NCBI GenBank assembly: GCA_026826555.1
Contig: JAKSZT010054582.1
Location: forward strand, 149,700-213,699
Source of the DNA: Tolypeutes matacus
Taxonomy: Eukaryota; Chordata; Mammalia; Cingulata; Chlamyphoridae
Direction of reading: 5' to 3'
DNA: 64,000 nt
Positions 11,773 to 23,967 of this stretch are shown in pieces. The position numbers and the translations under genes are program-made. Under the pieces are notes generated by a model, which worked only from the letters and a program-made list of their open reading frames with translations, made no database searches and was not told where the DNA came from. Every line of letters starts with the position of its first letter. The first letter of the stretch is position 1.

Positions 11773-13468
11773 CTGTGCTGTGCACGCATGGAGTGAGAAG
11801 CTTGGGACATCTATCTGCATGGATCAATGGCGTGGATGGAACGGTAGAGATTCATGAGTTTTAAGGATGCCGGTGGTGGTTGGCACAGATGGCTGAGCCC
11901 CGCGGTTAGAGAGGAAAAATAAAATAAAATAAAATGGCCATTTGGAGCTGCGAGCAGGGCGAAAATTTTTATTTTCTGGGGATCTGGCTGCCTGGCGCCC
12001 CTTGGACCTTGTGTGAACAGAATAACCAAGCTAATCAACACCAGGTGAACCGGAGTGGGAATTCTGGTCGGGGCATGGAGCTGATTTCCCTAGCTACCCA
12101 GGGATAAGACTCAGGCCGCTGCAGAGCCAGGAAGAAGGGACACTCGCCCAAAAAGGGTTCTGTTGGAGGAGAGGGAAGGGTATTTTTTATTTTTAGACAT
12201 CGATCTGGCTGCCGGCAACACCCCATAGCTTTGGGGAGCAGATAAGCCAACCTGAAGCAGCATCAGGCTGAGAGCAGACACAAATCTGAACTCAAACTGA
12301 TTTACTTAGCAGCCCGGTGACGCTCGAGCTCGGCTCCAGAATGGGGGGAATCAGCCGTCTTTAGCACTCCTAAATGACTAACATCAGGGCTACAGCTAAC
12401 CAGAGGAGTCCAGAAAGTGGGACGTGCTTGATTAAATTCCATGGGCCCAGCTAGGGTCCCTTCCGTAAGGGGGCTGGTCTAGAGGAGGAATTATTTTGGG
12501 TCCTGCATTTCGCTAAAAAAATAAAAATTAAAAATAAAAGTGAGAAGGTCACTTCAACAAATGAAAAATAAATTCTTTATAATTTAGTTTAATAGCTAAA
12601 AGCTACTTCAGGACCTGCATATAGAACCCTGTGTGGAAATTGATTGATAAACACACGTAGGCAGGAAGGATCCACGTGGACCTTAGGGGAACCATTGACC
12701 CCCCTTAGCTCTGTTTGCCTGCTTGCCTGTGTGGATCTTTGGTTTCTCTCTGTTTCTTTCTGATCTCTTGCTATTCTTTCCTCTTTCCTCCCCCCTTTCT
12801 TTTTTATTCTTTTTTTTTTTTTAATTAGGTGCTGCCAGCTTGTCCCTTCTTTGCTGGGCTTCTTTTTCAGTAATTTCCTACTCACTGTATACATTGATTC
12901 TGTATTACAAACTATCACTTATCCTTCCTGCACCTTTCTGCCTTCTGTTTTCTGTTGTGGCTCTTAGATACAACATTTTTTTCATAGGCCCAAAACTTAA
13001 GGGTGTCAATTTCTATTCCATCTATTTTGTTTTCTTCTTTTTTTTTATTAGAATTAACTTTTTCCTTTCAGACCTTTCTTTACTATTTCTCTATCTCCTC
13101 ATAATTCTAGCCTTCTAAATCACTATATATATATTCCTCCATTTGTTTTCCCAGACCATTGTAAAAACTCCATATTTTTTCCTAGTACACTACAATGCCT
13201 ACATAAGTTAAATATTCATCTCATTAAGCCTCATTTTGCCCCTCTTCTAACTTTTATCAATGTTACTATTGTCCTCTGCCTTCCTTACATCTTTCGATTC
13301 CTCTGGACCCAACCTTTTGCTTTCAAAGGAACATAGAAAGAAGCAAGGAAATAAAATAAGAAGAAAAACTGCCAAAGAGAAAACTTAACTCACACGCAGA
13401 ACCAACAGCTAAATAAAATTCTAGAGCATAGAGAAAACTAATCAACTGAATAAACCCCTCAAAATAAA
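11773..13468 (+). promoter_or_regulatory. L1 5'UTR with presumed internal promoter
   Basis: This segment is more GC-rich than its surroundings, especially 11.85-12.5 kb, and lies immediately upstream of the ORF1 start at 13469. L1 5'UTRs carry an internal RNA polymerase II promoter; that is known for the family and not shown here. It contains pyrimidine-rich stretches at 12.73-12.82 kb and 13.0-13.1 kb. The left edge is set only by the end of the XR tail. Confidence 0.6.
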
Positions 13469-14581
13469 ATGATGACCAGAGGGCAACAGAAAAATACAAA
13501 TGACTCTGAGAAACTGGAAAACATGGACCAGTCAAATGCACAAAATAAAAATCAGGAAGCAATGCAGAATATCAAACAACTAATCAAAGCTATCCAAACA
13601 AATATCATGGGCCAACTTAAAGAACTGAAGGAAGAGATTAAGGATATAAAGAAGACACTGAGAGAACACAATGAAGAAATAGCAAACATGCCTAAAATGT
13701 TAATGGATATGATGGTGAACAATGGCACAAGCCAAGAAATGAAAAAGACGGTGGAATCACATGGCCGCAGATTTGAACAGGCAGAGGAAAGAATTAGTGA
13801 AATGGAAGAGAATACAGCTGAAATCAAAGAGATTGTAGAACAGATAGACAAAAAGATAGAAAAAATCCAGCATGGACTCAGGGAATTACCTGATAATACA
13901 AAATGCACAAACATATGCATTATGGGCATCCCAGAAGGAGAAGAGAAGGGAAAGGGAACAGAACGAGTATTGAAGGAAATAATGACTGGAAACTTCCCAA
14001 TTCTATTGAGAGAGATACAATTGGCTAAAAAGCACATGAAAAAATGCTCAACATCGCTTGCAATCAGGGAATTGCAAATTAAAATTACAATAAGATACCA
14101 TCTTACACCCATCAGAATGTCAGCTATTAAAAAAACAGGAGACACTAAATGTTGGAGAGGATTTGGAGAAATAGGAACCCTCATACACTGCTGGTGAGAC
14201 TGCGGTTTGGTCCAGCCACTGTGGAGGACAGTTTGGAGGTTCCTCAGAAAACTAACAATAGTTCTTCCATATGATCCAGCCATTCCACTGTTGGGTATAT
14301 ACCCAGAGGAACTGAAAGCAAAGACACAAACAGATATATGCACACCAATGTTCATAGTGGCATTGTTCACCATTGCCAAAAGTTGGAATCAGCCCCGGTG
14401 CCCATCAACAGACAAATGGATAAGCAAAATGTGGTACATACATACAATGGAATATTACTCAGCTGTAAGAAGGAACAAAGTGCTAACACATGGAATAACG
14501 TGGGTGAATCTTGAAGACCTTATGTTGAGTGAAGCAAGCCAGGCACTGAAGGATGAACTATATATGACCTCACTGATCTGA
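13469..14581 (+). pseudogene. L1 ORF1 N-terminus fused in frame to ORF2 C-terminus
   Basis: The frame opens at the ATG at 13469. Residues 1 to about 145 are rich in Lys, Glu, Gln and Ile with a heptad-like pattern, as in the coiled-coil trimerisation region of L1 ORF1p. Residues of about 147-180 ('[18 protein letters not shown]') match the start of the RNA-recognition domain. From about residue 184 ('[12 protein letters not shown]') the protein is ORF2 C-terminal sequence. A TGA at 14195-14197 replaces a Trp codon of ORF2 and interrupts the frame. Reading continues in the same frame to the normal ORF2 end at 14581 ('PFDPAIPLLGIYP'-like, then 'MEYYSAV'). So one in-frame deletion and one nonsense change account for the structure. 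No reverse transcriptase or endonuclease is encoded. Confidence 0.8.
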
Positions 14582-15087
14582 ACTGAAGAAAGTGAGCAGT
14601 CTCTGAGAATCATTGTCTGAACAATAGGTTAACAAAGGAGAGTAAAAGAAGAGCAGGCTTTGAGCCATCACCCATATGGACAAAATCTATGGTAATGGGA
14701 TAGAGTGTGGTTGAATGTTGTGGGATGGGGGAGATGAGTGGTGGTGTTCCTGGGTTTTGTGGTGCAGCACTGTTGGGTGCGTGGATTAGGAAGGGCAGGT
14801 TCAAATCCCCAGGGCATGTAACTGTGAATCTTGACATTCCATGGGTCGGGAGAGGGTGGTATCATGGGCCCTGGGGGGTTGGGTGGACTGGAACAGTCAA
14901 GATCCAATGGGGTGTTTGGTGGTCATGGGGAAGGTTTTTCATTACCATACAGTAATGGACATAGGACACGGTAAATATCATCAAAATTATTAAACTGTAT
15001 CATCTAAATTGGAAACTATACTGTAAATCATTAACTATGTTTAGTTGCTATATTTTGCTATCTGTATAACAGTTATAACAATGCTAA

Positions 15088-15140
15088 CATCCAAAAAAAG
15101 GGGGGGGTTTAATATGGGGTGGGGAAGGGGGGGTGGTTTG
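15088..15140 (+). other. G-rich tract in the L1 3'UTR (possible G-quadruplex)
   Basis: Runs of 8, 4-8 and 7 G lie within about 40 bases (15100-15136). G-rich polypurine tracts that can fold into quadruplexes are a known feature of mammalian L1 3'UTRs, so this supports the 3'UTR assignment. Folding itself is inferred. Confidence 0.7.
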
Positions 15141-15280
15141 GTTTCTGGGAGTCTCCGGCACTCCGTGTGTGACTTTGCTGTGACCTAAAACTTCTTTAAA
15201 TGTCCCAATCTGCTAATTATATTATATTTTGTTTTGTTTTTTGTTTATTTGTTTTTTTCTACCCTTTTCTTTTTTTTTTT

Positions 15281-15587
15281 NNNNNNNNNNNNNNNNNNNN
15301 NNNNNNNNNNNNNNNNNNNNNNNNNNNNNNNNNNNNNNNNNNNNNNNNNNNNNNNNNNNNNNNNNNNNNNNNNNNNNNNNNNNNNNNNNNNNNNNNNNNN
15401 NNNNNNNNNNNNNNNNNNNNNNNNNNNNNNNNNNNNNNNNNNNNNNNNNNNNNNNNNNNNNNNNNNNNNNNNNNNNNNNNNNNNNNNNNNNNNNNNNNNN
15501 NNNNNNNNNNNNNNNNNNNNNNNNNNNNNNNNNNNNNNNNNNNNNNNNNNNNNNNNNNNNNNNNNNNNNNNNNNNNNNNNNNNNNNN
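15281..15587. other. Assembly gap of 307 N
   Basis: Unknown bases directly after a T-rich run that ends the L1 3' region. Predicted frames crossing it are meaningless. It probably hides the L1 tail and the 5' boundary of the next repeat. Confidence 0.99.
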
Positions 15588-16625
15588 GAGAGCTCTGCCA
15601 CAGTCTCCAAGGGAGCAGCAATAGTCCTCTGTCTTATGTATGTGTTATGTCTGTTTATTGTAGAAACTAATCTAAAACCAAACCTAAGAACTAAGTTTGT
15701 AATATTTAGACAATCCAAAACATTTTAATTTTTCTGTCTGGAGAGAAATAAGCATATACACAAACATATAGGCACATACAAAATAGACAAACATAAAATT
15801 TAAAAATTTTAAAGTATATCTCAGCTCGGTCTCCCATTAAGCAGGGACATAAAAAAAATACTTTCAAAGCAAACATGTATTGGTACTTGAGTTATTAAGA
15901 AAACTACAGATACATGGTCTTGAGATTATGTTGAATGATAGTCTGAGGATCTTCAAAAACAGACAAGAGCAAATTCCGATTTTGGCCAGCATACTTCATC
16001 TGCTGCATTGGAGGTGTCCCACACTTCCAGGCCAGAAGTTAACCTGACATTGTGCTAAGAACCTACAGGGAGCTAAAGATAATTTGCCTTCTCAAATATC
16101 TTTAGCTGTCTGTCATTTGTAGATAACTGCCCTGGGCTAGATGCTGAGCAGGGTGAGGGAGGAAGGGTGTATCTAGCTAGGGTAGATGTCAGTTTCTGAG
16201 AAAGTTTTCTGTGATGGTTGGCCAACCCTGAGGATATCACTTTTGCACCACCCATCCATCACAGGAGTTACACTGAGTGCATTGTCCACTAGCACCTGGG
16301 GTCTGAGCTGAGAGGTCTGCCAAATAGCACCATATGCTGACCAGACCAGAAAAGATCATGAAAAGGGAAGAATAATAAATAAATAAAAGAGGCAAGTAGG
16401 TGCCTTTACTTCCCCATTCCCCAAGTCCCTTGGAAACTGGCATGCGCTCCATTACTGGGTCCTCAGTCCTGGTTTGAAAAGTTAAACAGTATGCTACCAC
16501 TGTTCTTTGGCTCTTTTGGATCAAGAGTCAAAGAAGAGTGATTGCACACAGCTATGTACCAATAAAATCCCTAGGTGAGAGAGAGAAACTGAATATCAGA
16601 GTAAATTGAGTATCAAAATCAGATG

Positions 16626-16956
16626 CCCAGTGGTATGTGCTAACTGTGGTCTATGGTTGGTGGCAAGGCCCCAGGATGTGTAAGTCCATTGAGGGTGGTG
16701 GGCCACACTTGTGGGAGATGTTTGTGTGGGATGTGGTGGGAGGTGTGGGAGGTGGGCAACATGGGAATCCCAGTGGGTTCCATGTAATATTTCAGGTAAT
16801 CTAAGCACCTCTTAAAATATATTTATATATATATATATAAATAACATTTTTGTAAGCAAATGCACATATATGCATATATATTTATATATCATTTTGCAAA
16901 TGCTGGTATGTATTGTGAAAATTCTGATTTTTACCCACAATAAAAATTAATAATAA

Positions 16957-16991
<35 letters not shown>

Positions 16992-16995
16992 GTAA
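16626..16995 (+). mobile_element. XR retroposon copy 3, long-form 3' end
   Basis: The order is the 'gggaatcccagtgggttcc' block near 16763, a (TA)n tract near 16820, then a further segment of about 100 bases ('gcatatatatttatatatc', 'tgtgaaaattctgattttt') and a TAAA-rich tail. It is the counterpart of copy 5 inside L1-B. The 5' boundary matches copy 5, beginning right after 'caaaatcagatgccca', the flank of the original insertion site. Confidence 0.8.
16950..16993. repeat. (TAAA)n microsatellite, expanded poly(A) tail
   Basis: About ten TAAA/AAAT units at the end of arm A. Arm B has a simple T-run at the equivalent point, so the tetranucleotide arose in this copy's tail. Confidence 0.9.
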
Positions 16996-16999
16996 AAAG

Positions 17000-18300
17000 T
17001 GTTTTTAAAAAACTTGGTTATAATAATCACATCCTATCAAAATATGTGTATAAGTTGATGTGGGGACATGAGACTAAAATATTTGACAAGTGGAATTATT
17101 CCTGAAGATAATCTGGGCTGTATAGAAATAATGAAATAAATGTGCTTTAACACATTTTGTTACATATTTACAGGAATTTAATTGTTAGGCAACAAGAAAA
17201 AATGCCATAGACTTTTGTAGATATCAGATTAAATTTATTGCTACACACTAAATAGTGTTCCATTTGGTAGAAATACAGATTTGTCACAAACACAAAATTT
17301 TTATTTACTATATATTGGTAAGGTGTCATTTAACAAAGGCTGTTTTTGCTTTCCTAACAATTGGGGTGGTGACAATGGTGCTAGAATGAATTGTTGATGC
17401 ATGACTAAGTGAATAGACTAACAAAAATCATATGGGTTTGTGGCTGAAAATAAGCAAAAAGGTGAAAATTGTCAACTTTTTTTTTTTAAAGCTATCAGCA
17501 TTTTCAAACTATTACACTTATTCTAATAGTTTATAATGCTTTGTTGAAGTTTCCTGAAGCCTATTTTTGATGAATCCCATTGTATTTTAAAATAGAATAC
17601 ATTTGAATTGCTATTTTTGTCTATCCACTAAAGACCTGGTAGAATTGAAAATGCCATAGAAAAATTAAAAATTATTTTTTAATTAAGTATTCTAGTTTTC
17701 ACATTTCTAAACAAATATGGCATACCAAATAAATTTAAGAAGCTCTGTTTGGTTATTTAAAATGGAGAGGAGGCCTGTGTACCTTAATATGATTATATGC
17801 CGGTTTACATTTTAGCTCTAAAATATTGGTGTTGCCTGATTTTGGATAAGATTTAAATCCTTTGTTTATTCATCTGTAAAAGGGTTCAACTTTTGGAAGA
17901 AGGGAGATTGAGTTCACTCTCTGTAACCATTTCTCCCCCAATTTTATGTGTATGTGCATATGTGTCTGTGTTGTGTGTTTGTATGATTGTCTACCTACTA
18001 GTTCTTCTATATCCTTTTATGAGACTGACAATCATATTTTATAACTAATCAACCCAGAGCAGGAAGGTATCAATTGCTTACATATGAAGTTAATAGAGAT
18101 TCAAAATAACATTTAGGGAATATAGTCAAACACACACATATTTTTCCAAAGTCAATAATGAATATATCTCTTCACATAAGTGTCTTTGAAAGTACCTTGT
18201 GTATGTCACCCACATCTCCTGTAGTTATTTGAACAATGAACCCGCCTATAATACCATTACATATTCTTCAACTAAGTTTCTGCTTAAAAATTCATATTCA
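17000..18300. other. Intergenic, one probable MIR fragment
   Basis: No gene seen. At about 17830-17900 the text 'ttggataagatttaaat' and 'tcatctgtaaaaggg' resembles the MIR SINE core on the plus strand. The rest is AT-rich and unassigned. Confidence 0.4.
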
Positions 18301-19214
18301 CTAAGGAAATATTTTTCTCTTAAAAATTCTTCTCATTGCTTCATCGGTCCCTCTGTTTCTCACACTATATATTGGAAAATTTAGTACTGGCATCAAAAGA
18401 GTATAAAACATGGATAAGATTTTGGATCTATTCTCTGGGTAGCTAGAACTGGTTCCAAGATAAGTAAATATCATGGTTGCATATAAGAGAGTCACCACTG
18501 TCAGGTGGGAGGCACATGTAGAGAAGGCTTTATATCTGCCTCCTGCAGAGCATAGGTTCAGGACAATGAGAAGGATACCCAGGTAGAAACTAACCACCAT
18601 CAGAAAGATGGCCATGGATGTCACTCCAGAGAGGTCAATAAATAAAACCTACTGCACTTGGGTATCAGAACAGGAGAGTTTAAAGATAAATGGGATACCA
18701 TAGAAATAATGACTAATAATATTGGGCTCACAGAAGGACAGACTGAGCAAGCCACTCAGGTAGGTGAGAGGGTTGGCACAACCTATAAGGTAGGAAGCAG
18801 TCACAAGGTGGAGACAGAACATAGGAGTCATTAGACCCATATAGTACAGTCGACTGCAGACTGCAATGTACCGCTCAGAAGCCAAGGCAGCCAGGAGGAA
18901 GCACTCACTTGTCAGGAACATGTTAGCAGGGAATACTGAAGGAGGCATCCCTGGTAGGAGATGGCTTTCTGTCCTTCTAAGAAGTTCACCAGCATTTTTG
19001 GAAAAAAGACTGAAGAATAGCAGAAATCCAAGAAAGCCAACTGACTAAGGAAAAAGTACTTGTGGGAATGGAGCTGAGAACTAGCCAGAATTATCGTGAT
19101 AATGCAAATGTTGCCCACCATAGTGATGAGATAGAGCATGAGAAACAGCACAAAAAGGACCATATTCAGTTCAGGGTTTTCAGTCAGTCCCAGGAGGATG
19201 AATTCTGTTATCAT
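18301..19214 (-). pseudogene. Olfactory receptor pseudogene 1 (class II)
   Basis: A seven-transmembrane odorant receptor would act at the ciliary membrane of olfactory neurons through Golf. The start ATG at 19212-19214 opens with 'MITEFILLGLTENPEL', the usual N-terminus of class II receptors. 'GN' of TM1, the SQLHSHKYFFLS block (normally ending in PMYFF), 'LVNFLEGQKAIS', 'ECFLLAALASERYIAVC' (normally MAYDRYVAIC), 'SCSDT', '[10 protein letters not shown]' and 'PVLNFPIYSVRN' follow in order. The single-exon length of about 305 codons is normal. A frameshift lies near 18925-18940, and an in-frame TAG follows SCSDTQVQ near 18649. The DRY position reads ERY. The best guess is an OR5/OR8/OR9-like subfamily, but the exact symbol is not recognisable. 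It is non-functional as assembled. Confidence 0.9.
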
Positions 19215-22200
19215 AGTGGCGTTTCTTTCAGCTATTTATGTGGTTCCACTATAAGAAATCTACAGAAAAAAAGGGGGTAAAAGAATATAACCAAATAGTA
19301 CAATTCAATCTACCAGCATCTCTAGAAAACTGCATGGCTTTAATTGTTTTAAATAACAATCCACAGTAAACTAAGTTCACACAATCATGAATCCCTTGGA
19401 TTCTCCAAACAGGAATGTTTGTATAGTAGAGCTAGTTCAGGGGATGGATTCTAGATAACAGTATATTCCAGATTCCTGGGGAAAAAAATCAGGGAGCTCA
19501 TAATTTATGGAAGAGCAGATCATGTGAGATAACTCAACATTTAACAGGTAAGTTTTTTTAAACCTCTGAAAAAATTATACTATATAATATGTTTTTAATT
19601 TAGATAACTAGTAAACATGACACATATATTAAACACTAATATAAAACACAAACTATATGTTTATATATTGTTTCACTCAATAAAACATAGACTATTCATT
19701 AAGCAAGTAAATGAGAATCAGTGGAGTCTGGTGAAGAGAAAAGAAAAAAAGGCAAAGATTTCAATTATAATGAAGTTACTAATTTGTCAAAACTCACTTA
19801 TACCAGGAAATCATTCTTGCAATTACAGTTGAAATGGTCATTTCATCCTGTGCTCTACTATAGAATTTCTTATTCAATGGCTTGGATTTGTTCATATCAG
19901 ATTTTTTCATAGTGTTTTGATTTCTTTCATATCAAATCAGAAATATTTCTCGATATATTTTAATTCCTTGGGGTCAAAAGCTTCAAATATAATATCAGGG
20001 ACAATGCTCATGCTTCCTGAAGGGTCAATCATGTTTGATTTGACCTTTTGGAATTTCATACAGGAAAAGTTAATTCATTAAACTGATTTTATTTTAAGCT
20101 TTATCAGGTAACCCGAAATATAAGAAAAATAAGGTTCATATGTATGTGTTTGTGAAACACTTTGGTTAAGTAGTATTTAAGAAAGATTTTTTTCATGGCA
20201 GGGCTTTTCAGATCACAAAATAAGCTACTAAGCTTTCTGTGTCTCAGAAAAGAGTAAGTAATATATATCATTTTCCAAATTAATTTGACAACTGAATCTG
20301 TTTTCACTGAATATTTATGAATATAGTGTTCCATAATTTTGGAATAATATTTCCCTGGTATTGAATAAAGAGTCAGAAAAACATGGGGTAGATTTTCTAC
20401 ATTTTATTACAATGTAAGGTAAGCTACTTATTAAAATTAAAATTCTGTAAACAAGACTACAAAATAGCTTTAATTATGTCCATTTTACTAAAACAATGAG
20501 AAGTTTAAAAGAATGATGATTCACTTTCCACCATATTGAGCTGTGATTTCTTATTAGTTTCATATATAAACCTTCCTAAATGGTTAATTGTAAGAATTAA
20601 ATAAGAAAATTTGTGAATACTGCATGGCCCATCACAGGTACCCTCCAAATATTACTTGTCTAATCCAAGTGAAAGAAATAAAGAAAAAGAAGAATGGATC
20701 ATCTTTTCACATATTTGGTAAATGTTTTTTTTGACTAAACTGTGTGTATGTGTGTATTTTGTGTGTGCTTTGTCTTTTTTGGTTTAGTTTTCTTTAGTTT
20801 GCCTTGATTTGTTTGGTTTTTGTTTTTTAGCAAACCAATGTGTTACTTTGACGAACAGTTGATTCTTGTTTCACCGTTTTTATATTAGCTTTTTCTTTTT
20901 ATTTAATAAATGCTAATTTTTGTTTGGACTTTCACCCAATTATTTGCTTTTGCTGTGAAATCAGGGATAAAATAATCTCTGAGTCTAAAATTACTTCTGG
21001 TAATGGAGCTCAACAAATCCTGACTCATTTCCTCAGTTTTAACAAAAGTCAACAGTTTATATTAGTCAGGTTTGGAGATTAAAATATATTTTAAGGATAT
21101 TCTTTTTAAAATTTATTTAAGTAGAAGAAATGAATTATTTAATACAGCTATCTGAGGAAAATAAGGAATACAGCTATAAATTATTTCAAGAGAGCAAGTT
21201 AATTTTGGCAACAGACTAATTCTATTTCATGAAATAATTAGAATGGATTTGAAGCAGATGTTTTTTTTTCATACTCTTTTCACAGTATATATTAAAACTT
21301 GCTGTTTTAAAACCATAGAAAGCATTTAAACTTCCTTTGTTATGACATGTAAACATGACACCTATCTGGTGTTGAAATGAAGACTTCGCTCTTTTCTCTT
21401 ATATTTCCTGATGTTGTGTTTATATTTGTCCCAGGTCCTTTGTAGAATGGAATCCCAAATGACCTTGTAAACAATGAAGTTCAGTTCCATCATTTCAGAT
21501 AATTAAAACAACTAAATATAAGCCTGGGGGAAGTAAGGCCCCAATTCTATATATCAAAAGTGTGGCAATTCTTGTAAATGTTTTTTCTCAATTTTAGAGA
21601 AGAATTGTCACAGATGTTCTTGTCTCATCTATATGATGTTCCACCAGGAAAACTAGCCATATTAAAAGTTATAATAGTTCAAAATAATAATTTATTTTAA
21701 TGTGAGCAGCCCTATGTTCCATTTGTGGGTGATCATATACTTCTATAAATTTGTTATTATAGGTAATATTTGGGAAACATATATATGCTTCAATGTTAGA
21801 AACCTCCAAAGAGGTAGAAGAAATAGTTAAATAGAAATCAGATCCATGAATGTGTTTTCATATATAACTCCATTTTAATATAGGGGATAATTTAGTCAAT
21901 TAAGAAACTAAGATGAATATAAGGATCAATATTTGTTCATGGCATTGACTGAACACAGAAGGTAATAGTTATAAATATTTAGAAGGCAGATACTTGGAGG
22001 ATGGAATAAACATATAAAAAGAGATAAATACAGGGTGAAATAGAGGGCCAAATCTAAAAGAAATAAAATTAATTAATTAAATAAGTACAATAATAAATCA
22101 ATTAATAAGAATAAATATAAAGCACTAAGATAATCCAAATACAACCAAAACAACAAACAGAACTACAAAAGAACTCAAAGAAAATTTGCAGTGCTTTTAA

Positions 22201-23935
22201 ATGAGGCAATAGTGAGAATGGACTGACACAGCAGGGAATATTGTAAATGTTTTAATAAATGTAACATTTCTTTCTCTCTGAATTAACGATTTCTATTTAT
22301 TAAATTCCTAATTCCTTCAAGATACTTTCAAAATACTATTTCTAGTAAACATAAAATTTTATTTAGTTAAATATTCTTATTTATATTTTTCATTTTATAA
22401 ATGGCCCAGTATAATTAAAGAAATCTGTCTAAATTCACACTGTAGGAAGTGTTAGCACAATAATTTCAAAACAACAGATATAAGAAAACGGTGCCTTTTT
22501 AATATTTATTCCATGGGACTTCTCAGTATTTATAAACTAAGGAGTGAACATAATGATGATGGAATTTAGTTATATGCATGAAGTATAGTTGAAAAGACTA
22601 AAAATATCCAGTCTGAAAAGAGTGGAACCAATAGGGTATTATAGGAAAAAACTGAACATTTAAGTACTGTAAGAATGCAAAATGAGAATATATGAATTCT
22701 AAGACTTCAAAAGACATATCTAAGACTAAATGAAAAAAAAAAAACCTGTAAGGTTATTGACATTTATTGCTTACATTGAGAAAAATGTGATTATTTAATT
22801 GATAAAGACTAGAAAGTACTGATTTTGGAGGGGAGGGTAGATAACCGTTAGGGCATTTTTAGCATGCAATCTATATCGTATTGGGGTTTGGTTGGATGGT
22901 TATATAATCCTTAGATGTCCATGATACTGGGACTTAGAATTTGGCTATAAGCCACATATGACCAAGGACAATGGAAATTGACCTCAAAGCTGAGATCAAT
23001 GTAATCAGTATGTACTCATGCACAGAACCATACTTGAAATATTAGAACATAAATTCATTGTGTTGTTCTTTGGGCGTCTTAAGTAATAAAAATAATCACA
23101 ATGAAAATGTAGCCATGGCCTGTCCAAACAGGGCCAGCAATTTATTTTCCTACCCATTCCAATTTCCAATTTGTAAACTCCAAGACTACATAAATGAAAT
23201 TTTAAAATATATGCAATTTACGCAAGATAAAAATGTGCCAAATCTTCATTTCTCCAAGTGTTAATTTTGAATAATAACCAATTTTACATATGGGGTCAGG
23301 GGACTGGAACTACAATTGCCTATTCTAAGATTATTTTTCCTGATATTTTCACGGCAATCAATGGAGTAGCATCAGATATTTCATTTGCAAAGCCCTCATT
23401 TGTTTCCTACTGATGAAGGATATATGTCATTTAGGAACACTTGGAATTTGCTTAACTCAGTTTCACTCACTTTCAGATTAAGGTTGTAATATATCTATAT
23501 CTTTTATCTATCTATAACAAGTAAGGATATATAATAAAATTTCCATCCTACAAATTTCCATTCTACAAATTTCCATCCTACAAATTTGCCCTCCTATTTG
23601 CTTCAGAATTCTAGGGGAGAGATCATTTTCTCCATTGAAGCACCCAGTTCCTGTTTAGAGTATAATGTAACTATATGTTAATGTGAATTGAAGGAAGATA
23701 CTAGTATTAGACAAAAAAAAAGGGCATTTTTTCATAAAGTATATCACACACACGTACAAATAAGGTTATTTTATCTCATTTTGGAAGTATAGTCTCTTCT
23801 TTTATAATATGTATATTGCAACAGCATTTCTAAATACTTCAATATATATTTCTGAGTCACTATTATCTTGCCCATATAATATCCTTTGTCTTTCATAGTT
23901 TGGAATATAAGATATTGAAAGTACTTGAAAAATTA
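19215..23935. other. Intergenic, nothing firm; possible MIR relics
   Basis: No gene or long frame (none above about 76 codons). Faint MIR-like text occurs near 20400-20660 and 22380-22470. A short perfect repetition of 'tttccatcctacaaatttcc' units appears at 23541-23587. (TAAT)n-like patches occur near 22065-22110. The sequence is otherwise AT-rich and unassigned. Confidence 0.45.
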
Positions 23936-23967
23936 TGGAGGATTATATAAAAATAAGTTTAACTAAC

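Larger units (their letters stand above)
11773..15280 (+). mobile_element. L1 with long 5'UTR and large internal deletion
   Basis: The order is: a 5'UTR of about 1.7 kb (11773-13468), the N-terminal part of ORF1 from 13469, an abrupt join near 14020 to the C-terminal part of ORF2 (to 14581), and a 3'UTR with a G-rich tract (15.1 kb) running into the assembly gap at 15281. A complete L1 is about 6-7 kb, so about 4 kb (the rest of ORF1 and most of ORF2, including endonuclease and reverse transcriptase) is missing. It looks younger than the other L1s here because long frames persist. It cannot mobilise itself. The 3' tail and target-site duplication are hidden by the gap. Confidence 0.8.
15645..16995 (+). 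mobile_element. Arm A of inverted repeat: L1 5'UTR piece plus XR tail
   Basis: This segment is the reverse complement of about 32736-34093. By eye the two are about 97-98% identical: in one stretch of about 288 bases (16237-16524 against 33158-33445) only 6 of 95 deduced residues differ. It contains the 5'UTR of the full-length L1 (called L1-B here), then the XR insert from about 16626, ending in an A/TAAA-rich tail. No L1 sequence follows the tail, unlike at arm B. It may be a retroposed copy of a prematurely polyadenylated transcript, or a segmental duplication. Confidence 0.8.

Noticed and set aside
13552..14379. 275-codon minus-strand frame
   Set aside because: It is the antisense shadow of the L1 ORF1/ORF2 fusion frame, with Ser/Ile-rich composition typical of such shadows.
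15200..15728. Several 120-160-codon frames on both strands around 15.2-15.7 kb
   Set aside because: They consist mostly of unknown residues translated from the 307-N gap.
16237..16524. 95-codon frame with a near-identical partner at 33158-33445, looking like a conserved protein
   Set aside because: Both lie in the duplicated L1-B 5'UTR; similarity comes from recent duplication, not from selection on a protein.
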